From: Lactobacillus sp.
GTDB taxonomy: Bacteria > Bacillota > Bacilli > Lactobacillales > Lactobacillaceae
Length of the DNA: 53,128 bases
Assembly: GCA_022484695.1 (NCBI GenBank)
Contig: JAKVKU010000017.1
Coordinates: 1-53,128 of the forward strand
Direction of reading: 5' to 3'
Below the pieces are notes generated by a model. It was not told the DNA's origin. It was given only the letters and a program-made list of their open reading frames with translations, and made no database searches. The translations under genes were made by a program, and so were the position numbers. Below are positions 1-8,753 of this stretch, one piece after another. Within the stretch, counting starts at the first letter, position 1. Each line of letters begins with the position of its first letter.

Positions 1-1
1 C

Positions 2-226
2 CTGACCTATTTGGAAAAGCCAAAGCCCACGACAATTTCTAAAGCCAATTTCTTCGCCGGCTTAATGGTGGAAGGCTCCCAGCAATACCACCAATACCGC
101 ACCCTGCGCTATGGAACCGACCCCACCGTTTACCAATATACGGACCTGATCATGACCTATGCCCGCAAGGTATTTTCTGGGGAAGGTCCGGCGAGTTATA
201 CGGTGAATTCGTTGGTGACGCTGTAA
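2..226 (+). CDS. 3' end of an unidentified gene (enters from the left edge)
   Basis: An open frame runs in from the left edge (codons from base 2) and stops with TAA at 224-226, giving about 74 C-terminal residues. No upstream start is visible, so this is the tail of a larger protein. The tail is soluble-looking, rich in Tyr and Thr (for example SQQYHQYRTLRYGTDP), and has no membrane segment or motif I recognise. I do not assign a function. The 142 bases to the next gene contain no clear T-run terminator. Confidence 0.55.
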   Translation: MTYLEKPKPTTISKANFFAGLMVEGSQQYHQYRTLRYGTDPTVYQYTDLIMTYARKVFSGEGPASYTVNSLVTL

Positions 227-302
227 GTGGGTCAGGTGTCTCGCTTATATTAATTAACTGCATCCCCGATAAATCAGTTTAACAACACTTACAGCAAAGG
301 AG

Positions 303-360
303 TGCCTTTAGGCGATATATCTGTTCGACATAGCTTGAACATTTTTCAGAACTAAAGGCA
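303..360 (+). repeat. Inverted repeat covering the fic ribosome site
   Basis: TGCCTTTAG (303-311) is the exact reverse complement of CTAAAGGCA (352-360). The right arm holds the only Shine-Dalgarno-like bases (AAAGG) upstream of the fic ATG at 369. In the mRNA the arms could pair across a 40-nt loop and limit translation. This is inferred from the sequence only. Confidence 0.35.
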
Positions 361-368
361 ATTAAGGT

Positions 369-1163
369 ATGATTAATAGAATCCTCTTAAAATCAACAAC
401 CGCAAAGCGCCAGCGCTTGGACCAGTTACCAAGTCTGTCTGCCATTGAAGCCGAACGCTACTTCCAGCAACAAAAAATAGAACATATCTGGTCTTCTAAC
501 GCCATCGAGGGTAACACTTTAAGTTATCACGAAACCCGTGTCTTACTGACGCAAGGCATTACCATTGGGGCGAAACCACTTGTGGACTATATCGAAGCCC
601 TTGACCTGAGTATCGCTTATGATAATGCCATGACTTTAGCTGCTGGTGCCGAGCCGCTAACTACTCAAGAGATATGCAGCATTAATCATTTGGTACTTCA
701 GCGTGAGTTTGACGATCCAAATATCGCTGGTACGTATCGCAGTGAACCCGTTCAACCCGCTGGTGTTCCTGAGGTCAAATACGCGCAGCCCCGTGAAATT
801 CCGGAAAAAATGCAAGCCTTAGCACAATGGCTGAAAGATAATGCCACTCAAATGACCCCCGTAGAACTGGCCGCCCAACTCCATCAAAAATTTGTAACAA
901 TCCATCCCTTTATTGATGGCAATGGCCGAACAGCAAGATTGTTGTTAAATTACATCTTAGTCTGCCATGGTTATCCAGTCGTCAATATTATGCCTGATCC
1001 GCAAGCTCGCGAAGCATACATGACAGCCTTAATGCACAGCCAAGTAGATAATAATCCTGATGACTTCATCAATTTGATTGCGCATTATACTGATGAAGCT
1101 TTGGATGAGATGATCAAAATTTTAGAATTACTTGAAAAAAATATTAGAGATTCAAGACAATGA
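369..1163 (+). CDS. Fic/DOC family protein, class II (likely AMP transferase)
   Basis: 264 residues. The Fic core motif HPFIDGNGRTAR lies at residues 179-190, with the catalytic His179 and the GNGR anion-binding loop intact. Near the N-terminus, SNAIEG (residues 43-48) fits the inhibitory helix motif (S/T)xxxE(G/N), whose Glu blocks productive ATP binding; its N-terminal position makes this class II (self-inhibited). Family knowledge: such proteins transfer AMP from ATP to a hydroxyl of a target protein. No antitoxin-like gene is adjacent, as expected for a self-inhibited type. The target is unknown. The gene stands alone and is followed by a terminator. Confidence 0.9.
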   Translation: MINRILLKSTTAKRQRLDQLPSLSAIEAERYFQQQKIEHIWSSNAIEGNTLSYHETRVLLTQGITIGAKPLVDYIEALDLSIAYDNAMTLAAGAEPLTTQEICSINHLVLQREFDDPNIAGTYRSEPVQPAGVPEVKYAQPREIPEKMQALAQWLKDNATQMTPVELAAQLHQKFVTIHPFIDGNGRTARLLLNYILVCHGYPVVNIMPDPQAREAYMTALMHSQVDNNPDDFINLIAHYTDEALDEMIKILELLEKNIRDSRQ

Positions 1164-1305
1164 TTTGATTGATAAAGCTAAACTATACGCAAAGCGTAAA
1201 AGGGCTTTACCAATTTCACTTTGAGATTAAAGCTTGTTTTTCATGGCGTCATTAGAGAGAAGACTAATCGCATCCGCATGGAAGGCACAGTTTGTCTTAG
1301 TTTTT

Positions 1306-1332
1306 AGGAAGCTGCCAGCAGCTTCCTTTTTT
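1306..1332 (+). terminator. Rho-independent terminator downstream of fic
   Basis: GGAAGCTGC (1307-1315) and GCAGCTTCC (1318-1326) form a hairpin followed by TTTTTT on the plus strand. It lies 143 bases after the fic stop, so the fic transcript probably has a longer 3' UTR. Confidence 0.8.
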
Positions 1333-1348
1333 AATTTGGTTAAATTTC

Positions 1349-1948
1349 CTAGTGACGCTTGACCATCTCAGGGACTTTATTCAAGATACCCAACGCGATG
1401 ATCAAAGATACCCCATTGGCGATACCCACCGTAGAAGTCTTATCCGCTACATAACTCAACAGCAACGAACTCCCAGACCAGATCGCAACGACACTGGCGT
1501 AGACATACCAATGCTTATCCGTAAACAAGGGCAGTTTATTGGAACTCAAGGTATTGATCCACTGCAACACGCCCCAGGAATAAAACAGGGCAAAGGGGAT
1601 GCTGATGACGTAGGTCGCCTTCTTGAGCCGTAATTGTCCCAAATTGCCTTGTTTAGCCCACTCGGTAAAAGTTGGGCTGACTTGCGTCTGCAATATCTGG
1701 ACAACGATTTGAGCCATGATAAATGGCGTCACGCCAATACTGACAATGGAAAACTTAGCGATTGCGCCACCAGAAACAAGATCCAGATTTTCTAGCAGAC
1801 CCATGCCCTTCATCTTTTCAATGAGGTCAACATTCAAAAAAGGTGTGATCACATTTTGTGCTAATAGGAATACGACAGCTAGTGCCAAACTGATTCCTAT
1901 CTTCTTTGCTAGATCCTTATAGCTGGTACTGTTCACATTTACATCCAT
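1349..1948 (-). CDS. Half-length SecY paralogue (N-terminal half only)
   Basis: 199 residues that match the first half of SecY, which is normally about 430 residues. GGAIAKFSIVSIGVTPFIMAQ and FTEWAKQG correspond to the TM2 and following cytoplasmic region of SecY, and the C-terminal GIANGVSLIIALGIL to the TM4/TM5 region. A plug/TM2-like stretch and about five hydrophobic segments are present; the second half (TM6-10, lateral-gate partner, C-terminal tail) is missing. The ORF ends cleanly with TAG, and the next 180 bases encode no second half. The ribosome site (GAGAGG) and ATG look normal. It is next to a secreted protein gene. It may be a decayed secY copy or a specialised half-translocon; the sequence does not decide. 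Confidence 0.7.
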   Translation of the reverse strand: MDVNVNSTSYKDLAKKIGISLALAVVFLLAQNVITPFLNVDLIEKMKGMGLLENLDLVSGGAIAKFSIVSIGVTPFIMAQIVVQILQTQVSPTFTEWAKQGNLGQLRLKKATYVISIPFALFYSWGVLQWINTLSSNKLPLFTDKHWYVYASVVAIWSGSSLLLSYVADKTSTVGIANGVSLIIALGILNKVPEMVKRH

Positions 1949-2061
1949 AGTGTAACCTCTCTACTTTTGGTCTGTAATAACTAAGGTAATTCTAACAAGT
2001 TGCCCGTTTTTCACAAAATTAAGAGACAATCATCGTCAGGAGAACATCAAAAAATGAGCAC

Positions 2062-2090
2062 CAAAAAAGGACCAGCATCGCTGATCCCCT
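2062..2090 (-). terminator. Terminator of the surface protein gene
   Basis: On the minus strand GGATCAGC-GAT-GCTGGTCC is followed by TTTTTT (plus-strand A-run 2063-2068). It lies 30 bases after the stop of the gene at 2120. Confidence 0.8.
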
Positions 2091-2119
2091 TCTGTTAAAG
2101 GTTGACTTTTTAGGTTATT

Positions 2120-3640
2120 TTAGAAGCCTGGTGTCCATTCGAACAGATAACGATTCGTATCTGGGTCGTAGGCAACACCAATACCTACACTCTTATACTG
2201 TGTGCTATCGCCGATAACACCTAGAGTATTCAATACAAACCAACTCCGATTGAATTCAGTTGTTAACCCGTCATAGCCAACTTCTTGATTGTTATTCCCG
2301 ATATTGGCTGAGAAATACGTAACTGAGGCGTATGGGTTACTGGAATCATAGCCCTTTGAAATATTGTCAATGTCTTGTTGGGCATTTCTTTCAAGATTAG
2401 CATCCCGACGAAAAGTAGGCAACCCTTTACTAGAACGATATTGATCCATCAATTGATAAGCAGATTCTTTTAAAGTGTTAAGGTCTAATTTTTGAACATT
2501 ATTTTGTCCGTAGTCAACATCGACCTCCTCAATACCTGTTTTCTTAATGACACCTGTTACCTCAGTTTTACCATCTTTGGCATTATAAACATTATGAGCA
2601 GGGTCCAACAAATCTTTAGGAAGCGGAATAGTATAATGGTCGCCAACATTTCCTTCAACATAAATCCCATTATTCAGCGGAACACCATTGCGATCATACG
2701 CTACAACGATTACGCCGCCTTTACCTCGTGCTTTAACATCAGCATCTTTAGGATGCACTTCTGCAGTAAGATTCATTGGTGTCAGACTTCCAACCACTTT
2801 ATCTCCACCTGTTGGAGAACCAGTTCCTGGGTTGTTATCACCGGAACCTGTCGTTGTACCGCCGCCAGTCGATGTTCCTGAACCAGTATTTCCCCCACCA
2901 TCATTTGTGCCAGTAGAAGTACCAGGGTTAGATCCAGTTGAGCCATGAGAGTTATCAGTAGTTCCTGAGCCACTATTCCCAGACCCACCAGGTTGACTGG
3001 TGCCAGGGTTGGTAGTATCGGTGCCGCCATTGTTGTTATTATCAGATGATGTGTTGCCATTGCCGGAATCACCAGTATCATGCCAAGTATGATTCAAAGC
3101 AACATCATCAGCACTGAGCCATTGATTGGTACTGACTTCATACCAAGTTCGTCCACCGGAACGCTTTTGTGCTGTTGCTACCCAAGCAGATCCTAGATCT
3201 AATGTGCGCCCAGAAGCAGAACGATTCTTGCCATAGCCGTCCCAAAGAGTTGCAGGAGAATCAGAGGTTACCACGACTACGTTACGATCATCATTAGCAA
3301 ACTGTGCTAAGTTGATAACGGGGATGCTGTAATAATCATTTAACCAAGCATTATCTGCTTTGATCCATTGATCACCGCCTAGATCAAACCATTCAACCCC
3401 GGAAGGATCAATAATGGCTTTGAATGCTTGCCAACGAGAACCGTCAGGCAGGTCTCTTAGATACGTTGCACTGTCACCATAACCGCTGGCAATTGGCTGA
3501 CTACCCCCATGAACGATTGCCTCAATATTGCCGGCCGCTTGGGCAGTCTGAGGCTGGTTGGTACCAGTCAGTAAATTTACCCCTAGAGCTGTTGAAAAGA
3601 GTAGGCCTGCGGTTAAAACGTGCCTAGTTATTTTCTTCAT
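2120..3640 (-). CDS. Secreted cell-surface protein: wall-type domain, Gly/Ser/Thr linker, CAP-like C-terminus
   Basis: 506 residues from ATG 3640, chosen because GGGAGGA lies six bases upstream and because it begins a classic Sec signal (MKKITRHVLTAGLLF..., cleavage near AQA/A); the longer in-frame start would bury the signal. After the signal comes a domain of about 130 residues with LRDLPDGSRW, WFDLGGDQWI, WLNDYYSIPV and SGRTLDLGSAW, shared almost line by line with the protein at 9690-10235. Next is a linker of about 90 residues almost only of G, S, T, N, D and P, then a small beta-type segment, then about 120 residues resembling CAP/SCP domains (YQLMDQYRSSKGLP; SVGIGVAYDPD) but without an obvious catalytic His. 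There is no LPxTG motif. It faces the Rgg regulator at 4067, a likely controller. Its role is probably at the cell wall; substrate unknown. Confidence 0.8.
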   Translation of the reverse strand: MKKITRHVLTAGLLFSTALGVNLLTGTNQPQTAQAAGNIEAIVHGGSQPIASGYGDSATYLRDLPDGSRWQAFKAIIDPSGVEWFDLGGDQWIKADNAWLNDYYSIPVINLAQFANDDRNVVVVTSDSPATLWDGYGKNRSASGRTLDLGSAWVATAQKRSGGRTWYEVSTNQWLSADDVALNHTWHDTGDSGNGNTSSDNNNNGGTDTTNPGTSQPGGSGNSGSGTTDNSHGSTGSNPGTSTGTNDGGGNTGSGTSTGGGTTTGSGDNNPGTGSPTGGDKVVGSLTPMNLTAEVHPKDADVKARGKGGVIVVAYDRNGVPLNNGIYVEGNVGDHYTIPLPKDLLDPAHNVYNAKDGKTEVTGVIKKTGIEEVDVDYGQNNVQKLDLNTLKESAYQLMDQYRSSKGLPTFRRDANLERNAQQDIDNISKGYDSSNPYASVTYFSANIGNNNQEVGYDGLTTEFNRSWFVLNTLGVIGDSTQYKSVGIGVAYDPDTNRYLFEWTPGF

Positions 3641-4066
3641 AAAAATTCCTCCCATAATTGCCAAACCTAACCCACGGTTTAAAGACCCACTCATATGAAC
3701 GACTAATCAGCTAGTTCTATCTATGTTTGAGGTCGATTATCGTAACAGTGTGTCGGTTTGAGCGAAGCTTTTCATCAAATTATTCTCATAAAATACCCAA
3801 ATATTTATGATAAATAGATTTAAATGTTATCCCTGACAAATCCCCCTGAATTTCCGTCTTTTCAGTAGTATTCTGCCCTCCTATCTGCTAAAATTTTGAT
3901 TAAAATATGAGAAGACCGTAAAAGGTGCTCATTGAATCGCTCATTCAAATTACGTATTCACTAATATTTTCACATCGTCTTCTTATAAGTTAAGATACAC
4001 AATTCTGAACGGTTGTTGTTAAATTTTCCGATATATCGGACTAGTTTTTTGGGGAGGACAGAACAA
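3641..4066. promoter_or_regulatory. Divergent intergenic region with a 14-bp palindrome
   Basis: 426 AT-rich bases between the surface protein gene and the Rgg gene. The clearest element is the perfect palindrome TCCGATATATCGGA (4027-4040), ending 10 bases before the Rgg ribosome site GGGGAGGA. That position suits an operator for self-control. I see no convincing pheromone gene: the only short frames have no ribosome site. Confidence 0.4.
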
Positions 4067-4933
4067 ATGGAAAAAATGGGAGAAGTATTGCACCGTATTC
4101 GCATTTCAAAAGGCTTGAAGATTGCCGAGGTCTATCAAGGAATTCTGGGTAAAAGTACCGCCTACAGTCTGGAGCGAGGTGATATTGATACCACCGCCGA
4201 TAAATTTTTGCAAATTTTGAAACACCTCAACGTCGATCTCAACGAATATGAATTCATTGCTGACAGTCGCCAGGAAACACATTACATCAATCAGTTAAAA
4301 AAATTGCAACTGGCCTATTATCACCAAGATCTGCCAGGTTTGAAGCAACTTGGGACTGAGAATCTGGAGCTTTACCAGCATCATCAGGGGATTCGTTATC
4401 TGCATCTCCACGCAGTATGCCAGCTGTATGCCAATTACATCAGCGCTGGCACATTTGACCCTGACGCCAAAGCCTTGATTCGCCAGTACTTATACAACGT
4501 GGAAAATTGGACATACTACGAATGGTCTTTATTTGGCAACGTCATTTTTATCTTTGATATTGCCACGGTTCAACCTTTGATTAAAAAATCGATTGATAAT
4601 TTGATGCTTTTCCAGATCAAAGGTGAATTCGGCAATGAAAGCATTCGTTTTTTGAGCAATGTCATTAATATATGTCTGGAACAACGTCATTGGGACTTAG
4701 CGGTAAAATATATCGTCCAACTGGAAAAGATTGAGATTGCTGAAACTGCGTTTTTAGAAAATATTTTTAAGCACTTCTACATCAGTGTGCTGTCCTATTT
4801 ACGGCATACCAATCCTGACTTGACCTGCGCTTATGATATTGTTGACCTATTCAAAAAATTTGACGCACCCAGTATCGCTCGAACATTTGAATATGTATTG
4901 ACCTTGCTGAAGCAAAATTTGCCATATACCTGA
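4067..4933 (+). CDS. Rgg/GadR/MutR-family transcriptional regulator
   Basis: 288 residues. Start ATG 4067 was chosen because GGGGAGGA lies just upstream and because it begins the helix-turn-helix directly (MGEVLHRIRISKGLK); 18 extra codons upstream carry no domain. Residues about 4-60 form an XRE-type HTH with the family sequence STAYSLERGD. The rest is an all-helical domain, which in Rgg proteins forms TPR-like repeats that bind short peptides. Rgg proteins usually control a neighbouring gene and often sense a secreted peptide. The divergent surface protein gene (2120-3640) is the natural candidate target. No short hydrophobic peptide gene was found nearby. Confidence 0.85.
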   Translation: MEKMGEVLHRIRISKGLKIAEVYQGILGKSTAYSLERGDIDTTADKFLQILKHLNVDLNEYEFIADSRQETHYINQLKKLQLAYYHQDLPGLKQLGTENLELYQHHQGIRYLHLHAVCQLYANYISAGTFDPDAKALIRQYLYNVENWTYYEWSLFGNVIFIFDIATVQPLIKKSIDNLMLFQIKGEFGNESIRFLSNVINICLEQRHWDLAVKYIVQLEKIEIAETAFLENIFKHFYISVLSYLRHTNPDLTCAYDIVDLFKKFDAPSIARTFEYVLTLLKQNLPYT

Positions 4934-5004
4934 AATCGTCTACTTAACATGGGGTAGTTTCATGACCAGAAACACTTATTATGATTCAAACAGTTATATC
5001 ATTC

Positions 5005-5034
5005 AAAAAAGCCGACCGGAAGGGGCCAGCTTCT
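5005..5034 (-). terminator. Terminator of the MFS/FAD oxidoreductase operon
   Basis: On the minus strand GCTGGCC and GGTCGGC pair (with G-U pairs) and are followed by TTTTTT (plus-strand A-run 5005-5010), 28 bases past the stop at 5062. Confidence 0.7.
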
Positions 5035-5061
5035 TTGAATTTAAAGCTAAAATTCATCTAG

Positions 5062-6381
5062 TTACGACTCTTTTTTCGTATCTAAGTCGATTTTCCCAAC
5101 CACCAAAATATAAGAAAGTGCGCCGAGCAGGGCGATAGCTGCAATAAAAATCAAGGCTGATGAAAAATCCCCATTGGCAACTAAAAAGCCAATGACAATC
5201 GGAATCACTATCGAAGACAAAGCACCGCAAAGATTAAAAATACCACCAGCTAAACCAATCAAATTCTTAGGCGCCAAAGCGGTTACAAAAACCCAAGTAA
5301 TTGTGGCCAAGCCATTACCGAAAAAAGCGATGGACATAAACATAATAATTAAAGCCGGTTGATTTGTGAAATTCGCACCCATAATCAACAATGTTAATAA
5401 TAATCCCGTAATAACTGGCGCTTTACGGGCAAAGCTCTCAGACTTACCATTTCTGATTAGACGATCGGAAATATTCCCTGCCAAAATAACGCCTACAAAA
5501 GCAGCTAAGTAAGGCACACTAGACAAGAATCCCGACTGTAAAAAATCCACATGTTTGGCTTTGGTTAAATATGTTGGAAACCATGTTAGGAAAAACCAAA
5601 ACGTTCCTGAAATGGCAAATTGACCAATGTAAATACCAATTAACCGACGGGTGAATAATTGTTTCAAGTTGGCCCTAGTAACTTTAACTTTAGGCTTATC
5701 CGCATTATCTTTGCGAATATCAGCTTCAGTGATACCGCCACCGGCTTGGATATACTTCAACTCATCGTGACCGACCAGTCTGCTTTTATCCGGATCTCGA
5801 TAGACCAAAAACCAAATGATCGACCAAATAATCCCGATGATCCCAGTTACAATAAACAAACCTTGCCAACCGATTGATTTATGAATGGCAAACAAAATTG
5901 GTGTTGAAAAAGCTAATCCTAGGAACTGAGCTGATGAATAAATCCCGATGGCTGTACCACGTTCATTTTCTGGGAACCAGTAGGAAACTGCCCGATTATT
6001 AGCTGGCATCACAGGTGCTTCAAAGAATCCCACACCCAAGCGCAGTCCTAATAATTGTGAAAAATTACCTACTAATGATTGAAAGACCGTGACGACTGAC
6101 CAGCCGAAAAGACTGATGGTGTACATGATTCTAGAACCCAGCTTATCCAACAGTAAACCACCAGGCACTTGCATAGCTGCATAGATCCAACCAAAAGCAG
6201 AGAAAATAAAACCTTGTTCGATGGTAGTTAATCCTAAATCATGAGCCATTTCTGGCATTGCGATTGAAACGTTTGTTCTATCCATATAGTTAATGACAAT
6301 ATTCACAAAAATCATGGCTAAAATAATATAGCGCACATGTGTTGATAATTTTGGTTTTGTCGTACTTTTATTAACTTCCAT
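5062..6381 (-). CDS. MFS transporter, anion:cation symporter (ACS) family
   Basis: 439 residues with about 12 membrane segments. The N-terminus carries NYMDRTNVSIAMPEM, and TM4/5 carries FEAPVMPANNRAVSYWFP followed by ERGTAIGIYSSAQFLG, the pattern of the bacterial sugar-acid carriers (glucarate, galactonate and hexuronate type) of the ACS family. It is the second gene of a two-gene unit, 17 bases after the FAD oxidoreductase stop, so it probably imports that enzyme's substrate or a precursor. The substrate is inferred to be a carboxylated sugar or related organic acid; nothing in the sequence fixes it. The ribosome site is GGGGG before ATG. Confidence 0.8.
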   Translation of the reverse strand: MEVNKSTTKPKLSTHVRYIILAMIFVNIVINYMDRTNVSIAMPEMAHDLGLTTIEQGFIFSAFGWIYAAMQVPGGLLLDKLGSRIMYTISLFGWSVVTVFQSLVGNFSQLLGLRLGVGFFEAPVMPANNRAVSYWFPENERGTAIGIYSSAQFLGLAFSTPILFAIHKSIGWQGLFIVTGIIGIIWSIIWFLVYRDPDKSRLVGHDELKYIQAGGGITEADIRKDNADKPKVKVTRANLKQLFTRRLIGIYIGQFAISGTFWFFLTWFPTYLTKAKHVDFLQSGFLSSVPYLAAFVGVILAGNISDRLIRNGKSESFARKAPVITGLLLTLLIMGANFTNQPALIIMFMSIAFFGNGLATITWVFVTALAPKNLIGLAGGIFNLCGALSSIVIPIVIGFLVANGDFSSALIFIAAIALLGALSYILVVGKIDLDTKKES

Positions 6382-6398
6382 TGCTTTAATCCCCCGTT

Positions 6399-8627
6399 TT
6401 AATAAGCTCTAACTTCAAAGCATGATAACTGCGTACTCCCATTGGTCGCCGTAAATTTTATTTGTATTTTATCCGTCTTTAGATTGGATACTGGAATGAT
6501 TAGATGCCGTTGTCGGTTATTCCGGATTTTTTGGATACTCACCCAGTGATTACTTTGCCAAGCTGAGACTTCTAAATCCCTGGCTAGTTCAGGTATCACT
6601 GGAAAAGGTGTGCGGTGATGGTGCAAATTGATAAGATCTTCATTGACATCATCATTTAATGTGAGTCGTACTTCGTGGATGTGCTGAGGTGTCGACCACT
6701 CAAGTTCAATTGTTTCAGGACCACCATTAAAGTTGGTGACCCACATATTAGGACCAGCATAAGGACGAACATAGCCATTCACTAACTTTTGACTGCCAAA
6801 GGCTTGTGTTTTAGCGACTTCAAATACAAAATTCTGACGATTGATTGTTTGATTTGTCCATTCCAAAATACTGCTCTTACGAACAAAATGATGCAATTTA
6901 GGCTGCAGCAATTCTTGAACCGGCTGATTTACAAAAGATAAGATACCTTGAAATTCTTGATGGCTTAAATACAAGGCAACATGCGTATTTTTATGCACAA
7001 CCACAAAAATATTTTGCGGTTGCTCAGGATGCCAATGAACTGGCACATCGATCCAATCGCTTTGTTCATTCACTGATACTTGGACATGTTTGATTAATTT
7101 GGCTGGCAAATAATTTTGCGGCTTACCTGTATTATAGAAATCCAAAGATAATTCAGTCGCTGCTTGGCTATTAACTCGCAAAGTCAATGTGTCTAGTTTA
7201 GGCTCAACTGGGAACAAGAAAGCTACATCTTGCTTTAAAGGATAGACTTTTGCATCAGGTGTGTTTGTATTAATGTGCGTCAACACACTAGACGTCCGAA
7301 TTTTTGCAATTCGCGCCAAATCTGCTGGATCTTGATTTTGAATACCTAACAACGCTGCATCTTGTTTTAATAATAATTGCTGATAAGCTGTTAAATGCGA
7401 CTGATAAATTTGTTGCGGTAGCAATTGCTTTTGTACACCCAAAGCAGCAGCAGTTCCAACCGCTTCGCCCATAATGGCACAAGTTGCCATCACCCGTGTC
7501 GTTCCGAGCGCAACATGGCTCACACTGATATCCCGACCAGCAAATAGCAAATTGTGAATATTTCTAGAATACAGTGATCTAAAGGGAATTTGATATAGAC
7601 CATCTGGTACAGAATCACTAGCACCAGCTGCTTTAGTGTACATCCCTGATGCCGGATGAATATCAATCGACCAACCACCAAAGGCAACTTGGTCCAGAAA
7701 TTCTGTTTGCTCTTCGATATCATTTTCGTTTAAGACATACGGTCCCATAAAACGCCGCGATTCTCGCTTACCCGGAACGGAACCCACCCATTCCAAAGTC
7801 AAATTAGCTGCATCATAATGCCCCGAATTTTTGATATAGTCCCAAATTCCATAGACAACCGCTTGCAGCTCGTCACGAATAGCTTCATTATCCTGAATCG
7901 TATCCAGTTGGCCGCCCCACTCGATCCACCAATAAGCACAACCATTGTCTTCTTTTTTGATAATTCGATTTTTTTCGATTGGTGTTTGCGTAATATCCTT
8001 AGCAAAACTAGGCTTGATAAATTTGACCGCATGACCCACATCCTTGGTATAGAAAAACAAAGTACTGCCTAAAAGATCCTGATCGGCAACCACAGGCGCC
8101 AGCTGTTCATTGAATTCTTCTTGAGCTTCTCGACCAAAGTGGAAATCCGCACCAGCCAAAAAACCAACGATGCCATCACCCGTACAGTCTAAATAAAGTG
8201 GACTGGAGAAAGTCAGATATTGTTCTGAACCAGATTGATAACCTTGAACTCCTGCAATCGTCTGTGCATCAGACATTGTGACATTATAAACTTGTGTGTT
8301 CAAAAAAAGCTTAATCCTAGGTTCGGCCTTGATCTTTTCTAGCAGCAGCAAATCCCAATAATAAGGATTGCCATCGGGATTTCGATATTGATTTTCTAAA
8401 AAAAGTTCACCCATAATCCCGTTTTCTCGAGCATATCGATTGATGCCATGCTTGGTTGCCCCACAGACCCAAACACGAATTTCACTACTGGAATTACCGC
8501 CCAAAACTGGCCTGTTTTGAACCAATGCGACCTTACTGCCTAATCTAGCAGCAGCAATAGCGGCACAAATCCCGGCCAAACCTCCACCAACCACAGTCAC
8601 ATCTGCCTCGTACTGTTTTGTTTTCAT
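6399..8627 (-). CDS. FAD-dependent oxidoreductase (FAD_oxidored type) with C-terminal beta domain
   Basis: 742 residues. The N-terminus has the Rossmann FAD site GGGLAGICAAIAAARLG (residues about 13-29), then VLGGNSSSEIRVWVCGA, typical of the large FAD_oxidored family seen in carbohydrate catabolic clusters. The flavin part closes near residue 410 with a second FAD segment (HNLLFAGRDISVSHVALGTTRVMATCAIMG region). The last 300 residues look beta-rich and end like a galactose-binding or F5/8-type fold (IELEWSTPQHIHEVRLTLND region). It forms an operon with the MFS carrier and faces an AraC regulator with a cre-like site between them, suggesting sugar-derivative catabolism under carbon control. 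No signal peptide, so it is cytoplasmic. The reaction is not known. Confidence 0.75.
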   Translation of the reverse strand: MKTKQYEADVTVVGGGLAGICAAIAAARLGSKVALVQNRPVLGGNSSSEIRVWVCGATKHGINRYARENGIMGELFLENQYRNPDGNPYYWDLLLLEKIKAEPRIKLFLNTQVYNVTMSDAQTIAGVQGYQSGSEQYLTFSSPLYLDCTGDGIVGFLAGADFHFGREAQEEFNEQLAPVVADQDLLGSTLFFYTKDVGHAVKFIKPSFAKDITQTPIEKNRIIKKEDNGCAYWWIEWGGQLDTIQDNEAIRDELQAVVYGIWDYIKNSGHYDAANLTLEWVGSVPGKRESRRFMGPYVLNENDIEEQTEFLDQVAFGGWSIDIHPASGMYTKAAGASDSVPDGLYQIPFRSLYSRNIHNLLFAGRDISVSHVALGTTRVMATCAIMGEAVGTAAALGVQKQLLPQQIYQSHLTAYQQLLLKQDAALLGIQNQDPADLARIAKIRTSSVLTHINTNTPDAKVYPLKQDVAFLFPVEPKLDTLTLRVNSQAATELSLDFYNTGKPQNYLPAKLIKHVQVSVNEQSDWIDVPVHWHPEQPQNIFVVVHKNTHVALYLSHQEFQGILSFVNQPVQELLQPKLHHFVRKSSILEWTNQTINRQNFVFEVAKTQAFGSQKLVNGYVRPYAGPNMWVTNFNGGPETIELEWSTPQHIHEVRLTLNDDVNEDLINLHHHRTPFPVIPELARDLEVSAWQSNHWVSIQKIRNNRQRHLIIPVSNLKTDKIQIKFTATNGSTQLSCFEVRAY

Positions 8628-8688
8628 AGTTGTTTAACTTCCTTTGCGCTTAGTTTGTTATCTGTTACACTTAGAGTATAAGAAATAT

Positions 8689-8702
8689 TGAAACCGCTTT
8701 TA
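8689..8702. promoter_or_regulatory. Candidate cre (CcpA) site
   Basis: TGAAACCGCTTTTA matches TGWNANCGNTNWCA at all but one position. It lies between the divergent FAD oxidoreductase and AraC genes, so carbon repression of the unit is plausible. Confidence 0.5.
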
Positions 8703-8753
8703 ATAACTTATTTTGACAGCATTATGGACTATTTTGACATAGGGGCAATTAAC

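Noticed and set aside
2492-2948. Plus-strand open frames opposite the Gly/Ser/Thr linker
   Set aside because: They mirror the repetitive linker codons and have no ribosome site or domain.
3888-3960. A short peptide frame on the minus strand (MSDSMSTFYGLLIF) as an Rgg pheromone
   Set aside because: No ribosome site, very short, and no export-signal pattern.
8688-8753. Longer N-terminus of the AraC regulator from TTG 8688
   Set aside because: It overlaps the cre-like site and has no ribosome site; ATG 8754 has AGGGG.
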